DNA of 64,000 nucleotides from Elephas maximus indicus. Taxonomy: Eukaryota > Chordata > Mammalia > Proboscidea > Elephantidae. Under the pieces are notes generated by a model. The model had not been told where the DNA came from. It saw nothing but the letters and a program-made list of their open reading frames with translations, and made no database searches. The DNA is taken from NCBI RefSeq assembly GCF_024166365.1, contig NC_064838.1:75284001-75348000 (forward strand), read 5' to 3'. Positions 21,200-30,978 of this stretch are shown one piece after another. How positions within the stretch are numbered: position 1 is the first letter of the stretch; each line of letters opens with the position of its first letter. The position numbers and the translations under genes were made by a program.

Positions 21200-23063
21200 T
21201 TTAGGATGCCTGCTCATATCATCCTGTCCTTTTTTTTTTTTTCTTTTATAAATGTTTTGATACTGTCTGCTTTCTTCTGGACATTCAATAGTTATTTTCT
21301 TCTTTTATTGATTGTAGAACTGTTTGTTTCATTCTGCTTTTTTGTTTTATTTGGTTATGTCTGAGCAGGTGGGCTGTGCATTCTTTGTTGTGTGTTCATC
21401 CGTTGTCATGATACTTTTCACCTCCTCATTCAGTAGGCAGGGCCAGTCCTTTTGCTATGGTGCAGCACAGCACGTTCAGCTGAAGGGGAGTGACTGGGAT
21501 GGGTTGCTTATGGCATGTACTAAGGCCAACATGTCGGGCCAAGAATCAGTGCTGGGAAGGTTCTAGTAGGCTGTGCCTATGCTGGTCAGGAGTGTGATTT
21601 TCAGCACACAGTGCAGGTAAGAAGGAAGGAGTGTGGAGGTTGTGATGTAAGAAGCTAATATGGGTATGGGAAAGAAGAAAGAGAGCAGAGAGGAACAGGA
21701 GTCAAAAAGAAACAAAAAGAGTGCTAAGGGAGCTTGCTGTTGGAGTGAAGAGATGAGAAACAGAGAAATGGATTTTAAAAAAAGGAAAATTCGAAAAGGA
21801 AAAGAAATAACTATATAAAAATTTGGAAAAGAAAAGCACCCAGGGGTCCCACCAGCTCAGCTGCAAAGACTAATGAAGTAGCCCCCAGGCTGCACAGTAT
21901 AGCCTGGTTATAGGGGGTATAGGTGTCACACAGTCCCAGGTATTCAGAAGACAGGAAAAGAATCTAACTATAGAGAGACAAGAACTGAGAAATGAAGACA
22001 GACAGAAAGGAAAAAGGAGAGGAAAAAAAAGGAAAAAGAAATGCCCTCAGGGGCTGCACAGATTGGGGAAGTGGATCCTAAGCTGTACAATGCAGCATGG
22101 CTAGAAGGCCTCCCAAGCTGTGAAAAGAAAAAGATAGCCAATAAACAAAACAGAACAAAGCAAAGCCAAAAAAAATAAATAAAAGCCCCAGCGATCCCAC
22201 CAGAGTGGTGTGTTGCAAACAGGGGGAGTGGTACGCCAGTTGCGCAGCACTTCACAGCCTTTCAAGAAGCAAAGCTGGCACATGGTGCCAGGTGTTTGAG
22301 AGAAAGGACGGGGAGATGGTGGGAGACATAGAAGAAATGAAAAGAAATGAAAAAAAGCAAAATCCACAACAGATGGTTGGCACTCAGGGAGCAGACAAGT
22401 GTGGGCAGGGTGAACCCAAGTGGCCCAGGACTGAAGCAGTTGCGTCCCTACCAAGAATCTGTGGCCAGTAGGGAGTAGAGTAGGCCGAAGGTGGGGTTTG
22501 GGGAGAAAGGTGATGGTTAGGAAAGCATATGTCACTGGTTACCAGGTGCTCTGTCTCCTGCTGGGAACTTTTGTGAAGCTGCTCTCCCATATTTCTTGTC
22601 TGCCGATCTCCGATGTAGTTGGGGTGAATCCAAGTGGTATAGACTTTGCACTTCCCAGCTAGCCAAGCCACTGAAGCCAGCAAGGAAGCACAAAGGTAGA
22701 TCAGTGAGGAAAGGTTAGGGGTTGCAAAAGGATATATCACTGATTGCTGAGTACTCTGTCTCCTGGTAGCGCCACAAAGCTGCTTTCCCATGCTCCCTGT
22801 CTGCCAAGCTCTGACAGGTATACAAGATGGTGAAACTGTGCTGTGTTAGTTGATTGGAGACCTCTGCACATCCCTCTCCTCGCTCTCTGTTCTCTGTCAG
22901 TTTCTTATGCCATTTGGTGTTTCGCTGAGTTCTTTATATCTTCATTTGACACTTCAGGTTCCAGGAATGATGTTTGGCTCTGTTTTACTTAGTTTTTTGG
23001 GTCTTTGCTGTGGAGGGACAGTGTGGTGCTTCTGTCTATGGCTCCGCATTGGCCGAAAGTCCA
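21200..23063 (-). repeat. L1 5' UTR with tandem ~0.2 kb monomer-like repeats
   Basis: The 5' UTR is more GC-rich than its surroundings and has internal repetition. GGTGAACCCAAGTGG at 22409 recurs as GGTGAATCCAAGTGG at 22623. CTCTGTCTCCTG recurs at 22549 and 22754. Related blocks also occur near 21840, 22040 and 22185 (variants of CAGGGGTCCCACCAG and GGGCTGCACAG). The period is about 205-214 bases, reminiscent of L1 promoter monomers known in mouse. Confidence 0.6.
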
Positions 23064-23075
23064 AAATGTTCTTTT

Positions 23076-23678
23076 CGACAATGAATCCAATGCCATTCCT
23101 CTTCAATTTGTCATTCTGGCATAGTAGACCATGGGGTTATCTGCATCAAAATGTCCAATACCAGTCCATTTCAGCTTACTAATGGCTAGGATCAGTTATT
23201 ATGCATCCCATTTTGTTTTTGACGATTTCTAATTTTCCTAGATTCATACTTCGTACATTCCACATCCTATCACTAATGGGTAATTGCAGCTGTTTCTGCT
23301 CATTGTGAGTTGTGCCACATCAGCAAATGAAGGTTCTGAAAGCTTGAGTCCATCCATGTCATTAAGGTCTACTCTACCTTGACGTAGCAGCTCTTGCCCA
23401 GTCATATTTTGAATGGCTTCAAGCCTGAGGGCTCATTTTCTGGCACTATATCAGACAATGTTTTGCTGCTATTCATAAGGTTTTCACTGGCTATTTTTTT
23501 TTTTTTTCTTCAGAATTTAACTCCCAGATCCTTCTAAAACTGCCTTAGTCTGGAAGTTCAGCTGAAACCTGTCCCCTAAGGGTAACTCTACTGGTATTTG
23601 AGTACCTGTGGCATAACTTCAGTCTCACAGCAACACAAAAGCCACTACATTACCACAAACTGACAGACACATGGGGAA
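23076..23678 (-). mobile_element. 5' part of RTE#1 right of the L1 (unit A)
   Basis: It continues the RTE interrupted at 15144, starting CGACAATGAATCCAATGCCA. In unit C the equivalent junction is continuous near 57280. The end holds the RTE 5' UTR, with CTATATCAGACAATGTTTTG, CAGCTGAAACCTGTCCCCTA and GCATAACTTCAGTCTCACAG. Confidence 0.88.
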
Positions 23679-23892
23679 TTTTTTTTTGGATTAACTGATG
23701 AAATATTTTCAGAATGCTTGGCTGTTAAGGGTTAATGCTAAACAAACATAGTGGTTTGTCACACTTTGAGTTCTTTTCCCTTTTCCTCCTCCCTTCTAAT
23801 CACAGTGGTTTGTACCAAGGACAGATGCTGAACCAGGGCAGACACTTCTGAAAATGGCCAATTACCTAAATTTAGTCTATTTTACTCAATAT
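23679..23892. other. Unique spacer between RTE#1 and RTE#2, left part (unit A)
   Basis: No gene. It matches B about 43717-43920 and C about 57879-58085 (shared block TTTTCCTCCTCCCTTCT). It includes the right target duplication of RTE#1. Confidence 0.5.
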
Positions 23893-24060
23893 AGGAAACC
23901 CTCGTGGCATAGTGGTTAAGCATTATGGCTACTAACCAAAACATTGGCAGTTCAAATCCACAAGTGCTCCTTGGAAACCCTATGAGGCAGTTCCACTCTA
24001 ACCTATAGGGTCACTATGAGTTAGAATCAACTCAACAGCAACAGTTTTCATTTTTTGGTT
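23893..24060 (+). mobile_element. AfroSINE, sense, unit A only
   Basis: Head GGAAACCCTCGTGGCATAGT, B-box region GGCAGTTCAAATCCACAAGT, tail CACTATGAGTTAGAATCAAC. The flanks TCAATATA and TCAATTATA look like a target duplication. The site is empty in B (43920) and C (58084), so the insertion is private. Confidence 0.88.
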
Positions 24061-24570
24061 TTAATCAATTATACAAGCAAGCTTATTCAAATTTCCTCTC
24101 TGGAATTTTGACTAGGTAACCTGACAGGTTGAAGGGAGGAGGGAAAACTTGTAGAATACGTGGAAGGACATCCTTTGTCTTGAAAACTAAAGGCACGTGC
24201 AAGCAGACATTTGAGAAAAGAGAGACCATAAAGATAGTAGAGAGTAAAAAGTAAGGTAAGAGAAAAAGGCAAATCATGGAAAAACACACAGAGCACAAGA
24301 GATAACACACTAGTACTACCAACATCCTGAGAGACTTTCTAGTTCCCCTGAAGTCCTTGAGGGGTCTTACGGTTAACATGATTTTACAAAATCACTAAAT
24401 AGGTCTGACTGAAACCTACTACCTGATTCATTATCTCCAAAACACCGATTGTAATTTTATTATGACATGCAAGAAGTAAAACAACTAATTGCTCCCACTA
24501 TTCTTTCCTGATTAAGAGCACATAGGAGATGAACATTTACTAGAAAATGAGTAGAGAACTATATAACGAG
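24061..24570. other. Unique spacer between RTE#1 and RTE#2, right part (unit A)
   Basis: Matches C 58085-58617 and, with a deletion, B. Minus-strand frames at 24083-24379, 43938-44183 and 58143-58382 translate alike (KTKD, LVFKTKD) only because the DNA is duplicated. The frame breaks between copies, so I do not call a gene. Confidence 0.5.
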
Positions 24571-24572
24571 TT

Positions 24573-25922
24573 ATTGTTGTTGTTAGGTACCGTCGAGTCA
24601 GTTTGAACTCAGAGTGACCCTATGTACAACAGAACGAAACACTGGTCCCTCGCTGTAATCACAATGGATGCTATGCTTGAGCCCATTGTTGCAACCATTC
24701 TGTCAGTCCATCTTGTGGAGTGTCCTTCTCTCTTTTGTTGACCTTCTACTTTACCAAGCATGATGTCCTTTTCCAGGGACTGGTCCTTCTTGTTAACACG
24801 TCCAAAGTATACGAGGTGAAGTCTTGCCATCCTTGTGTATAAAGAGCATTCTGGCTGTACTTCTTACAAGAGACAATTGTCTGTTCTTTTGGCAGTGCAT
24901 GGTATATTTAACATTCTTCGCCAACACCATAATCCAAAGGCATCTGTTTTTCTTCAAACATTCTTATTCATTGTCCAACTTTCACATGCATATGAGGTGA
25001 ATGAAAACACCATGGCTTGGGTCAGGCACACCTTAGCCCTTCAAGTGACTTATTTGCTTTTTAACACTTTAAAGAAGTCTTTTGCAGCAGATTTGCACAA
25101 TGCCATACATCTTTTGATTTCCTGACTCCTATTTCCCTGGGTGTTGATTGTGAATCCAAGTAATGAAATCCTTGACAACTTCTATACTTTCTCTGTTTAC
25201 AATCATGTTGCTTATTGGTCCAGTTGTGAGGATTTCTGTTTTTTTGTTTTGTTTTGTTTTATGATGAGGTATAATCCATAATGAATTCTGTAGTCCTCGA
25301 TCTTCGTTAGTAAGTATTTCAAGTCCTTTTCACTTTCAGCAAGTAAGGTTGTGTCATCTGGATGATGCAGGTTGTTACCTGATGCCCCTTTCTTCTTCAT
25401 GTAGTCCAACTTCTTGGATTATTTGCTCAATATACAGATTGAATAAGTATGGTCAAATGGTACAAACCGATGCACACATTTCTTGACATTAAAACATGCA
25501 GTATCCCCTTGTTCCTTTGAGCAACTGCTTCTTGGTTTTTATACAGATAAGCACAAAAGCACAGTTAAGTATTCTGGAATTTCCATTCTTGTCAATGTTA
25601 TCCATAATTTGTTATGATAAACACAGTTGAATGCCTTTGCATAGTCAATAAAACACAGGCAAATGCAGCTCTTCTTCTAGCATTATATCAGACAATTCTT
25701 CACTACTATTCATAAGGTTTTCACTAGCTCATTTGTTTCAGGAGTGGACTGCCAGTTCCTTCTTCCTAGTTTGTCTTAGCCTGGAAAGTCAGCTATAACC
25801 TTTTCACCATGGATAACTGTCACAGTTAAGGTTGTGTGTTTTTGAATAATGGTTGCATAGCTTTTAGCCTGAAAGCAACACGCAAGCACTCACATATGAA
25901 AAATTGACAAAATGCAAGGGAT
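24573..25922 (-). mobile_element. RTE#2: internally deleted antisense RTE (unit A)
   Basis: The 3' tail is at the left (GTTGTTAGGTACCGTCGAGT) and the 5' UTR at the right (ending near AAAATTGACAAAATGCAAGG). The RT C-terminal half and tail are present. At about 25672 the sequence jumps from the RT region (GCATAGTCAATAAAACACAG) to the 5' UTR (TTATATCAGACAATTCTTCA), so endonuclease and N-terminal RT are missing. The identical join is in B and C. ATAAGT-like flanks suggest one insertion of about 1.35 kb. Confidence 0.87.
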
Positions 25923-25994
25923 ACAATAAGTGGTAAGCCTAAATACAACATTAATTAGCTTGAAATGAAAGGTGAGGTGACATTTTGGGAACCT

Positions 25995-26205
25995 AACCAA
26001 AAAAAACCTGTTGCTGTTGAGTCGATTTCTATTCATAGCAACCCTATAGGACAGAGTAGAACTGCTCTACAGGGTTTCCAAGGCTTTGATGTTTATGAAA
26101 GCAGACTGCCACATCTTTCTCCTGTGATGTGGCAGGTGGATTTGAACCAATGGCCTTTTAGTGAGTACCTGAGCACCTAAACACTGGACCACCAGGACTA
26201 CATAT
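25995..26205 (-). mobile_element. AfroSINE, antisense, longer type (unit A)
   Basis: GTTGCTGTTGAGTCGATTTC, GCAACCCTATAGGACAGAGT, then GCAGACTGCCACATCTTTCT and a head ending ACACTGGACCACCAGGACTA. Orthologues are at 45835-46022 and 60525-60732, so it predates the triplication. Confidence 0.87.
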
Positions 26206-26748
26206 CCACTAATAGTAGGAATAGAAAGTCCAGATTTTTAAGTTTAGCCTTGATTGTTAGGTGGAAGAGTCACTACCCAAATATATCTATTTAAATTCAA
26301 GGACAAATTTCTATTGACCTCTCTTCCAGTTCACTAATCCTGCCATCCTATCTAGAAACAGAAAATCTCAAGTTGTATTTAAAAATGAAGAAATAAAAAG
26401 CTCTTTGGAATCTATAAATGTGGGCAAGATTTGTATATTTTGGGAAATAACTTGCAGATAATCAGGCAATATGATACAGGACACATATTTTCTCCTGGAA
26501 AAAAAAAAAACCTCCCTCTTCACCCTCCCCCCCACTACCTGAGATATGCACATGGTAGAGGTGGATTAGTGAGGTAGTGTGTGCCTGCAGCTGGAGTTCT
26601 GGGAGCAGAGAGAGGAAAGGACCCCACTGTTCATTACGTAGACTTTCACTTTACCCTTGTATACGAAGCTGCACACTTCCTATTTCCCCACAGTTATACC
26701 AGAAAAAAATATATATTTAAAAAATATATATATATTTTTTTGATTATT
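26205..26748. other. Unique DNA, unit A
   Basis: No gene seen. Corresponds to B 46022-46595 and C 60732-61262. It contains A-rich and C-rich short runs near 26500-26533 and an AT microsatellite-like stretch at about 26706-26745. Confidence 0.45.
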
Positions 26749-26754
26749 AAAAAA

Positions 26755-26960
26755 AAAGTTTCTCTTGATTCAGTTCCTATTCATGGTGACCCCATGCGTT
26801 CCACAGTAGAATTGTTTTCCATAGGGTTTCAATGGTTGTGATCTTTTAGAAGTAGGTTGCCAGGCTTTTCTTCCAAGGCTCCTGTGGATACATCCAAACC
26901 TCTGATCTTTTTAGTAATAGCGAAACAGTTAACTGTTTGCACCACCCAGGGACTACACCT
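26755..26960 (-). mobile_element. AfroSINE, antisense, diverged (unit A)
   Basis: GATTCAGTTCCTATTCATGG, GTTCCACAGTAGAATTGTTT, GGTTGCCAGGCTTTTCTTCC and a head ending TTGCACCACCCAGGGACTAC. Shared with 46595-46795 and 61440-61645. Confidence 0.8.
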
Positions 26961-27612
26961 ATGGCTATAAGCATATAACTATTTCTTAATGAAGGAAATA
27001 AGAAACTATTCATAATGATTATGTTTTTACAAAAGGGTGAGAAAGATAATTAGATATTCTTCATTTTGTACATTTTTGAAAGGTCTGGATTTTCAAAACT
27101 TATGCATGCATTACTTCATATTTTCATGTTAACAGAGTCATCTAGGTGGAGACATTATGTCCTATGTTTTTGTCTTTTTATGCCTTTGTATTATAGAAAA
27201 GTAAACTATAAGCTGATAGTTTCAAAAATGAACAGCATTTTCTGTTAAACATGGCAAGCTATCCATAAAAATTTATTTTCTCTCTCTTCTAAATTCTCAG
27301 TGAAATAAAAGTGAAAAAGGAAATTATGTATTAGCCCACAAAGACAAAAATAAATAAATAAATAAATAAATAAACAAAACAGGAAATACTGGTTGCTGAA
27401 AAAGTGTCACATGCTTTAAAACATAATGGTAGGTAACTCACTTAACAGAATGGAGCATGTTACAACTATCTGAGGAAAGATAGTGAAAAAACCAAGTTAG
27501 TTCACCTGGAAAGCTCCCAAGATGTTACAAACTTGAAGCAACACGTTTCACGGAATGCACGGGTGAAACTTACACTGGATTCCTGGAGGATTATTTTATT
27601 TTCCAGGTTATA
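26961..27612. other. Unique DNA with AAAT microsatellite (unit A)
   Basis: No gene. An (AAAT)n tract lies at about 27347-27375; B instead has a plain A run at 47162-47178. Shared block TTAGTTCACCTGGAAAGCTC at 27499 recurs near 47309 and, slightly altered, at 62232. Confidence 0.5.
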
Positions 27613-27987
27613 TAGGCAGTCCCAGAGTTATGAACGTTGGGTTTACACACAGCCAGTAGTTATGAACCAATCTCCCTAAAGCCTTTATATTAAAAATTTG
27701 AGGTACATAAAATGTTTCACAGTAACATGTGGGCACTATTGTGCAATGAATATCAAAACATTCTTATTATTAATGTATAAATCTGTTAAAGATGTTTTAG
27801 GATATCTGGAAGAGTTTCTTTTATTATTTTTATCCTTAGAAAAGTACACTATATGCTGTATAAGAAGACAAACATTTGAATAACTGATGTCAGATATGAA
27901 ATGTACCTAACTGTTCTGATTTATTTACAAATTTGACCTAAAGACAGATTTAGGAATGGAACTCGTTTGCAATCCTGGGACTGCCTG
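27613..27987. mobile_element. Small Tc1/mariner-type (pogo/Tigger-like) element, unit A
   Basis: Terminal inverted repeats AGGCAGTCCCAG and CTGGGACTGCCT face each other, with TA on both sides (27611-27612 and 27988-27989). Length is 375 bp with no transposase, so it is a non-autonomous relic (MITE-like). The same element is in unit B at 47426-47796. Family assignment rests on the CAGG-type termini plus TA duplication. Confidence 0.78.
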
Positions 27988-28027
27988 TATTCCATACAGC
28001 CGGGAGACATGCCTTCTACCCTTGACA

Positions 28028-28350
28028 GATAGGCTTTAGCAGAGCTCGTAGTCTAAGACTAAGAAGAAAGGTGACCTACTTCTGAAAATCAACCAAGGAA
28101 CTCCTTATGGATTATAACAGAGTATTGTCTGACTCACATGCTTTAGACATGTCATCAGGAGGGTTCGATAAAGGAGGAGAAAATCATGTTTGGTGAAGCA
28201 GAGGGCCAGCAAGGATGAGGAAGACCCTTGGTGAGATGGATTGACACAATAATCACAACAATGGACTCGAACATGCTTGCAATTGTGAGGATGATGCAGG
28301 ACTAGGCAATATTTTGATCTGTTGTATATAAGGTCTCCATGAGTGGAGTG
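28028..28350 (+). mobile_element. RTE-derived fragment at the A/B junction
   Basis: It starts with AAGAAAGGTGACCTACTTCT (RTE/SINE body), then GTCATCAGGAGGGTTCGATA, GAGATGGATTGACACAATAA and CAATTGTGAGGATGATGCAG, the RTE 3' end. It precedes the OR unit in B and again in C (47838-48168), so it belongs to the repeating unit. In unit A the L1 at 1-2912 abuts its last bases. Confidence 0.72.
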
Positions 28351-28620
28351 AATACAGTGGTAGTTATTTATCTATCTCTACCATCTTCTTTCAGGTTGGC
28401 TGCTTATGGGTGATGGGATGCATGGCAATATCTACAAAGACTGAGATCACAAGAACAATCTCACACATCTGTTGTTCACAAATAAGTGTTATGTCCTAAG
28501 CAATGTTTATGGGATACCATGTCAATGGATGACTTAGTCTATAAGCCTCAAACACAGTTGGAGGCACTGTAGACACAGAAGGCACAATCTATATCTGAAG
28601 AAATAATTTCCATTAAGTAT
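28350..28620. other. Unique flanking DNA at left of unit B
   Basis: No gene. Conserved with 2912-3190 and 48168-48460, but lacks about 35 bp that A and C keep near the repeated TATATCTGAAG word. Confidence 0.5.
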
Positions 28621-29035
28621 CTATGATTAAGGTTACAGACAAAAGTAAGGTTGTAATCAGTAAACTTTCAATAGGGATACTATCCTGCATTAACCAGGTA
28701 AAATGAATGTAATCACAACTATCCTTAAAGGTGGAAGAGAGAGGCAGAAGAGAAAGGGGGATGTAGTAATGGGAGAATTGTCAAATATATGCAGTGTGGC
28801 TAACTTTGAAGATTTAGAAAGGGGGTCATGAGCCTTAGAATGTGGGTGACCTCTAGAATCTGGAAAAGCCTAGAGCCTCCAAAAGAAACACAACCATATG
28901 ACACCTTGATTTTAGCTCAGTAGACCTATGTCAGACTTCCAACCTAGAGGACTTAAGACAATAAATTTGCATTGTTATAAGCCACTATGTTTGTGGCAAT
29001 ATGTTACAGCAGAGGTAGCTAACTAGTACAAGACC
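28620..29035 (+). mobile_element. Ancient MaLR LTR fragment (MLT1-like), unit B
   Basis: Same fossil LTR as at 3190: GTGACCTCTAGAATCTGGAA, ACACCTTGATTTTAGCTCAG, CAATAAATTTGCATTGTTAT and TTTGTGGCAATATGTTACAG. Degraded. Confidence 0.76.
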
Positions 29036-30462
29036 TTAAAACAGGTATTTAAAGAGTCAACTACAGATGTCTTGGGCATAACACCAAATCTCAAATTATT
29101 GGTGAATGCCCTTATGTCAAAAAATTTTCAATTTTCATGCTTATACTCTGTCGTCATGTGCTAACACCGCCAAGATAAACTCCCACAGTAAAGAGTCTCC
29201 TCATTTCTCACCATGTGTGTTAGCTAGTTACTGCAATTCTCCCATGCATATCATTTCTAAAAGAACAAGGATTTTACTTTACTGCTTTGGCTTTCCTAAG
29301 ACTTGCCCCTAGTTACTGTGTGGAAGTAATGAGATCTAGGAGGAAGCTCTGGGGGAGAAAAAATACCATTGTATGACAACTGCTTCAGATGAGGTAATTG
29401 CATGGGATCAGGGGAAGGGAAGACTATTCTCTCGCATAGGGTAGCCAACCAAGAAGATACAGAATAATTTTGGGGTTCATGGTTATTACTTTACTCTACA
29501 AAATTTTAGCTCTTAGTGTCCTTTTCTTTCTCTTTCAGGACACTGTATGCAACAAAGGAAATTCTTGCAGCCACATCTTCAGTATTCTTTGCACTTCTGC
29601 CATGTTTATTATAAAATTTTGACTCTGATCTAGAGCACACGTTTTGCCTGCAAGAGACTTGGTAGTAGTGGTAGCAGGGGTTCTATATAAAAAGCATGTC
29701 CAGGAGACATAATAGATGGAGTGTTTCTGAGGAGACACCTACATTGGATTAAATGCACATTCCCTTTTTATCTTTTCCTTGCCTTGAAATACAAGAAGAC
29801 ATCAGCTAAAAGTCAACCAACTCGAAACTACCACTATGCAAAACTATTAATAGCAGAATCAAACTGTAGCTTCTGTAATCAGTGGTAAACTACCTGGGAT
29901 AGATTTTACCTTGAAATTCACAGAAACTAAAAATTTAAAAAAGTGATGTATGTATGGCATTATAGTTCATTGTAGAATCCACAGTTCCATATCTACACAG
30001 AAAAATAGATACATATTTTCTCAAGCTAAAGAAATGTCAAAGCTCTTAGTACATAAAACTGACACAAATTTAATAAGTTTAATACAATTTACTACAAAAA
30101 ATCAATATAGAATTCTCAAATAAAAATTTCTGTATGGATAAAAATATAAATAAGAAATTAGATTCTTAATGATTATGTAACTAGAGACTGTAATGTCAGA
30201 TGGATAGTGACAAAGTGGCATACATTCCCACTGCAGAAACATACGTTTCATATACACATTTCAATACTCTCTATTCAAGTTATTCTCTTATCTGGCTTGT
30301 ATTGAAAACTCACTAAAATTTTCTATCTGTAACACAACAAATTTGTTTCAAAGCCCAAAATTCCTCCACTGGACTAAAACATTCAGTTTTGAGAAGAGAA
30401 ATTCTACCAGGATAGGAATTTAAGCATATAGAGGACTAACTGTAATCCTAATAAAACAAACT
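29036..30462. other. Non-coding DNA downstream of the OR, unit B
   Basis: No gene supported. Colinear with 3600-5050. Frames at 29106 and 29535 are not conserved as codons. Confidence 0.5.
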
Positions 30463-30645
30463 GACAAAAAATCTGTTGTCTTCAAGTTGATACCCACTCA
30501 TGGCAACCTCACGTGTTACTAAGGAGAATTTTTCCACAGGGTTTTTTGGCTGTAATCTTTATGGAAGTGATTCGCTAGGCCTTTCTTCTGTTGTGCTGCT
30601 GAGTAGATTCGAATGTAAATCTTAGGGTAATAGGGGAGCAACACC
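30463..30645 (-). mobile_element. AfroSINE, antisense, diverged (unit B)
   Basis: Orthologue of the copy at 5052: GTTGTCTTCAAGTTGATACC, CTCATGGCAACCTCACGTGT, then GGCTGTAATCTTTATGGAAG. Confidence 0.75.
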
Positions 30646-30978
30646 AGAAATCAACATGAAGGAGGATAGAAAAAGTACCAGATCAAAACCACAAGTGGTT
30701 CTAGTTATCCAAGAGAGGTAGAGAGACAGTAGTGAAAAACCTAAATTGGCCTGGCATATCTGTTTGTACCTGCTTTTGTCTCAACACTAACTGACTCAGC
30801 ATTAACCAGCGTATGTGTTCATTTTACCCAGTTTCCTGAAGAAGGTAGCACTTATTCCCCAAGTTAAGTTTCTATGAAATTCACAGTAAGACCATTATAT
30901 GCTTTCTAGAATTATGCTCGGTCAATGCAAACTATGACGAAGGATTTGAAATTTCCATTTATCTTCGGTCTTCTGAGA
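30646..30978. other. Immediate 3' flank of the unit B OR gene
   Basis: No gene. The block nearest the OR (about 30870-30978) differs from A and C at several sites where A and C agree, for example GCTTTCTAGAATT against GCTTTGTTGAATT. Confidence 0.5.

Larger units (their letters stand above)
15157..23063 (-). mobile_element. Near full-length antisense L1 nested in RTE#1 (unit A)
   Basis: About 7.9 kb L1 with the target duplication AAATGTTCTTTT at 15145-15156 and 23064-23075. Parts on the minus strand: 5' UTR about 21200-23063, ORF1 about 20225-21150, spacer about 19830-20225, ORF2 about 16050-19825 and a 3' UTR of about 0.9 kb ending in an A-rich tail (T-rich on the plus strand at 15157-15178). 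Several frame breaks make it inactive. The same insertion is in unit B (36011-43546) and absent from C. Confidence 0.93.
12237..23678 (-). mobile_element. RTE#1: full-length antisense RTE/BovB-type LINE split by an L1 (unit A)
   Basis: The RTE runs 12237-15144 plus 23076-23678. The plus-strand left end is the 3' tail (GTTGTTAGGCACCTTCAAGT) and the right end is the 5' UTR (ACCACAAACTGACAGACACA). TTTTGATT-type flanks at 12229 and near 23683 form the target duplication, also seen in C. On the minus strand the order is 5' UTR, APE endonuclease, reverse transcriptase (YADD at 13010-13021), then the C-terminal tail. The L1 at 15157-23063 interrupts it, and SINEs sit at 13163 and 13655. Frames are broken. 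Without insertions it would be about 3.2 kb, as expected for RTE elements. Confidence 0.9.
2912..28350. repeat. Tandem duplication unit A (OR pseudogene unit)
   Basis: First of three colinear segments. Landmarks recur in the same order in B and C: sequence TGGATGACTTAGTCTATAAG (3066; 28525; 48332), the MLT1-like LTR, the OR gene, the antisense SINE upstream of the OR, RTE#1, RTE#2 and the SINE pair near 26.0 and 26.8 kb. Unit A is the longest and keeps most of the ancestral material. Boundaries are operational because the array is head-to-tail. Private gains in A are SINEs at 7571, 13163 and 23893 and an RTE piece at 7691. Confidence 0.85.

Noticed and set aside
22101-22791. Long minus-strand frames of 144 and 135 residues
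   Set aside because: They lie in the L1 5' UTR, which is GC-richer and so has fewer chance stops. Not conserved in the unit B copy.
24083-24379. A 98-residue minus-strand frame, hydrophobic, with similar frames at 43938 and 58143
   Set aside because: Similarity comes from DNA duplication. The frame is shifted or cut in the other copies, and in B it runs across a SINE border. No start context or family signature.
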